Shown here piece by piece: positions 15,698 to 17,304 of a stretch of 17,304 bases of DNA. The stretch comes from Planctomycetaceae bacterium (GTDB taxonomy: Bacteria; Planctomycetota; Planctomycetia; Pirellulales; Pirellulaceae), in assembly GCA_002685655.1 (NCBI GenBank), contig NYXM01000089.1, forward strand, positions 1-17,304, given 5' to 3'. How positions within the stretch are numbered: position 1 is the stretch's first letter; each line of letters opens with the position of its first letter. Below the pieces are notes generated by a model, which made no database searches, was not told the DNA's origin, and was given only the letters and a program-made list of their open reading frames with translations. The position numbers were made by a program, and so were the translations under genes.

Positions 15698-15703
15698 TCC
15701 TCC
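15698..15703 (-). promoter_or_regulatory. ribosome binding site fixing the start of the second Gfo/Idh/MocA gene
   Basis: On the coding strand this reads GGAGGA, 7 bases before the ATG at 15690. No comparable site precedes the longer in-frame alternative at 15789. Together with the Tat signal it decides the start. Confidence 0.75.
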
Positions 15704-15772
15704 GGTGACATGACACGGAAAGTCACCAGCAACTGCGGGCTGGCAACTTGTTCACGGCAAGAACGATTGCGG

Positions 15773-15801
15773 CTGATATTACCATCCAAACACGCTATAC
15801 T
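15773..15801 (+). promoter_or_regulatory. possible sigma-70-type promoter for the LamG gene
   Basis: CTGATA (15773-15778) and TATACT (15796-15801) are 17 bp apart, which would give a leader of about 50 bases before the ATG at 15857. The -35 matches the consensus at four of six positions and the -10 at five of six. This is sequence resemblance only. Confidence 0.35.
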
Positions 15802-15856
15802 TTAACTTGTTTCGGTGACGGTGAACAACCTACGTGATTCGACAAGAGGAATTGTC

Positions 15857-17304
15857 ATGGCCCGACCCAACGCGCGACAACGCATCAACGGAAATCACTC
15901 TTTCGTGGTTGTCGTTGGCTTGGCATGGTTCTTTTCAACAGTGGCCATCAGTGTGCCTGCTTCAAGTGCTGGAGAACCGCAGAAGGAGGAGCCTCTGCTG
16001 GCACACTGGACGTTCGACGAGCAAGGTGAGACGTCAATAATCCGTGAATCCTCGGGAAACGCTGCCTCGGACGTCACGGCGCCACACCGGATTGCGAGAA
16101 CACGAGGGGTCCACGGCAACGCTTTGGACCTTGTTGGCAAGAATACACTGGCCACCAAGTTCACCCCTGAAGCTCGGGAGATTTCCGGGATTACGTTTTC
16201 GGCATGGACAAGACCGACCGATTTGAAAGGCTACCGTGAGATCTTTCGCCAGGAGTGTGGCGAGCGGGTTCTGTTTTCCTTTCAAAGCGACGGGAACATT
16301 CTATCACTCGGACTGAACATTGGCGGCTATATCGAATGCGACGCGTCGATTACGCCGGCCCAGGTTCTGGATGGAACGTGGCATCATTGCGCCGCGACGT
16401 TCGACGGCCAGTTCATGCGAGTCTATCTGGACGGAAAGGAAGTCGGTTCCTTGCGACGTGCGGGCAAGATCGTCACGCGAGCGTCCGTTCCTGCCTTCAT
16501 CGGTTCCAGCAGCGGTCAGGGCGAGTTCTTCCAAGGCGGGCTCGACGACCTGCGAATCTATGCCAAAGGCTTGACGCCGGAGCAGATCTTGCGCCTTTAT
16601 CGTAGCGGTGGTGAGTCTCTCGCGACCTATTCCAAGCAGATCGATATTAGACTTCGCACCCTATATGCACCAGGAGCTTCTTTCGCCGAGACGCTCGCCG
16701 ACACACGCGAAAAGTTCACCGAGCAGGGTGTGCAACTCGACCGCGACCTCGCCAGTGCCTTGCTCGTCAGACTGAAATCGAGTTTCCCGGAAGACTATGA
16801 GACCTTCCTCAAGTGGTCCGGCGCCAGTCCAGCTCAATATCTGTCAGCCGATGGCGATGTCAGCATTCAGAAGGCGGAAGAGTTGGTCGAGTTGCTCGTC
16901 GAGTACAAGCCGCTCACCAAGCGGCAACGCGAGACCCAAACACCGGAACAACTCCGGGATTGGGAACAGGTCGGAGAGATTCAGAAGCGATTCGAACACC
17001 TCAAGAGTCAAGGCGAATCAGCCTGTTTCTCGCAGGAGTGGGTCGAGATCATTTTGGCAGCTGGCCGTCACATTCAGTTGCGGCCATCAGTCTCTGAGGC
17101 GGTAGCTCCCTATATCACACCGCAGACGCCACCGACGCAGAATCTCTCGGCATCGGAGGCCCGAGACGCGTTACGCCACGACTGGCTACATCAGGCTGAT
17201 CAGGACCCTTCTGCCGAGAGGATCAGGAACGAAATCCGCTGGGCGCGCGAGCTTGCCGCAAGAATCCGATCAGCTTCTCGCCAGAGAGTCGATCTTGCCA
17301 GCGA
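15857..17304 (+). CDS. secreted LamG/concanavalin-domain protein, 3' end missing
   Basis: The frame is open from the ATG at 15857 (after AAGAGGA, 15844-15850) to the window edge, giving 482 residues; the stop lies outside. The N-terminus is a signal peptide: a basic start, hydrophobic residues ~15-34 and a cleavage-like 'PASSAGE' at 34-40. Residues ~47-250 form a LamG/concanavalin-like jelly roll: 'LLAHWTFDE' (47-55), 'GVHGNALDL' (84-92), 'ITFSAWTRP' (112-120), 'DGTWHHCAATFDG' (172-184), 'VYLDGKEVGS' (189-198) and 'GGLDDLRIYAKGLT' (227-240). Such domains bind carbohydrates or other ligands outside the cytoplasm. The remaining ~230 residues are charged and probably helical; I do not recognise them. 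In planctomycetes LamG domains often join catalytic or cytochrome modules, so a further domain may follow. It is divergent from the second oxidoreductase gene, with 166 bp between the starts. Confidence 0.88.
   Translation, partial: MARPNARQRINGNHSFVVVVGLAWFFSTVAISVPASSAGEPQKEEPLLAHWTFDEQGETSIIRESSGNAASDVTAPHRIARTRGVHGNALDLVGKNTLATKFTPEAREISGITFSAWTRPTDLKGYREIFRQECGERVLFSFQSDGNILSLGLNIGGYIECDASITPAQVLDGTWHHCAATFDGQFMRVYLDGKEVGSLRRAGKIVTRASVPAFIGSSSGQGEFFQGGLDDLRIYAKGLTPEQILRLYRSGGESLATYSKQIDIRLRTLYAPGASFAETLADTREKFTEQGVQLDRDLASALLVRLKSSFPEDYETFLKWSGASPAQYLSADGDVSIQKAEELVELLVEYKPLTKRQRETQTPEQLRDWEQVGEIQKRFEHLKSQGESACFSQEWVEIILAAGRHIQLRPSVSEAVAPYITPQTPPTQNLSASEARDALRHDWLHQADQDPSAERIRNEIRWARELAARIRSASRQRVDLAS

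Noticed and set aside
15834..16040. Open frame of 68 codons at the start of the LamG gene
   Set aside because: It is a shadow of the real LamG frame, which starts at 15857 with a signal peptide and ribosome binding site.

Overview
The window looks like a chromosomal segment of a heterotrophic planctomycete, probably Pirellulales-like. It is moderately GC-rich and its genes are loosely packed and change strand often. The gene content is typical of that phylum: a PVC-type beta-propeller/HEAT/cytochrome c protein, two Tat-exported Gfo/Idh/MocA proteins, a DUF1080 protein, an anaerobic sulfatase maturase, a LamG protein, and intergenic palindromic repeats. This assignment rests on recognised protein families, not on a marker gene. 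There are no rRNA, tRNA, transposase, phage or CRISPR features.

Layout, left to right. A HEAT-repeat protein cut by the left edge (1-1440) is followed by a Tat-exported Gfo/Idh/MocA-fold protein that has lost the usual dehydrogenase active-site motifs (1522-2730). A DUF1638 protein (complement 2820-3566) diverges from a radical-SAM sulfatase maturase with a C-terminal SEC-C tail (3651-4886). A 340-bp gap carries a paired short palindromic repeat and leads into a small glycine-rich membrane protein (5227-5847). Next come a secreted double-DUF1080 protein (6001-7290) and an exported N,N-dimethylformamidase-large-subunit-like protein (7518-9074). That gene converges, across a perfect 17-bp inverted repeat, on a uroporphyrinogen-decarboxylase/MtaA/CmuA-family protein (complement 9173-10234). 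A 298-bp divergent region then opens a 1075-residue PVC-type cytochrome (10533-13760). This converges on a second, motif-complete Tat-exported Gfo/Idh/MocA oxidoreductase (complement 14290-15690); between the two lie exactly three 171-bp tandem repeat units with long inverted arms. A LamG-domain secreted protein (15857 to the right edge) is cut by the end of the window.

How the genes may fit together (inference). Most products are exported. The oxidoreductase, DUF1080 and PVC-cytochrome families suggest periplasmic oxidation and cleavage of carbohydrates, possibly through 3-keto-glycosides, with electrons passed to a c-type heme. The sulfatase maturase would serve sulfatases encoded elsewhere. 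The DUF1638 and MtaA/CmuA-type proteins hint at corrinoid/methyl-transfer chemistry, but no corrinoid protein or methyltransferase is visible here. The genes are mostly single transcription units and do not form one obvious operon. I found no convincing novel multi-gene system. The best leads are the 171-bp repeat array, the active-site-less Gfo/Idh/MocA protein, and the DUF1638 plus MtaA-like co-occurrence.
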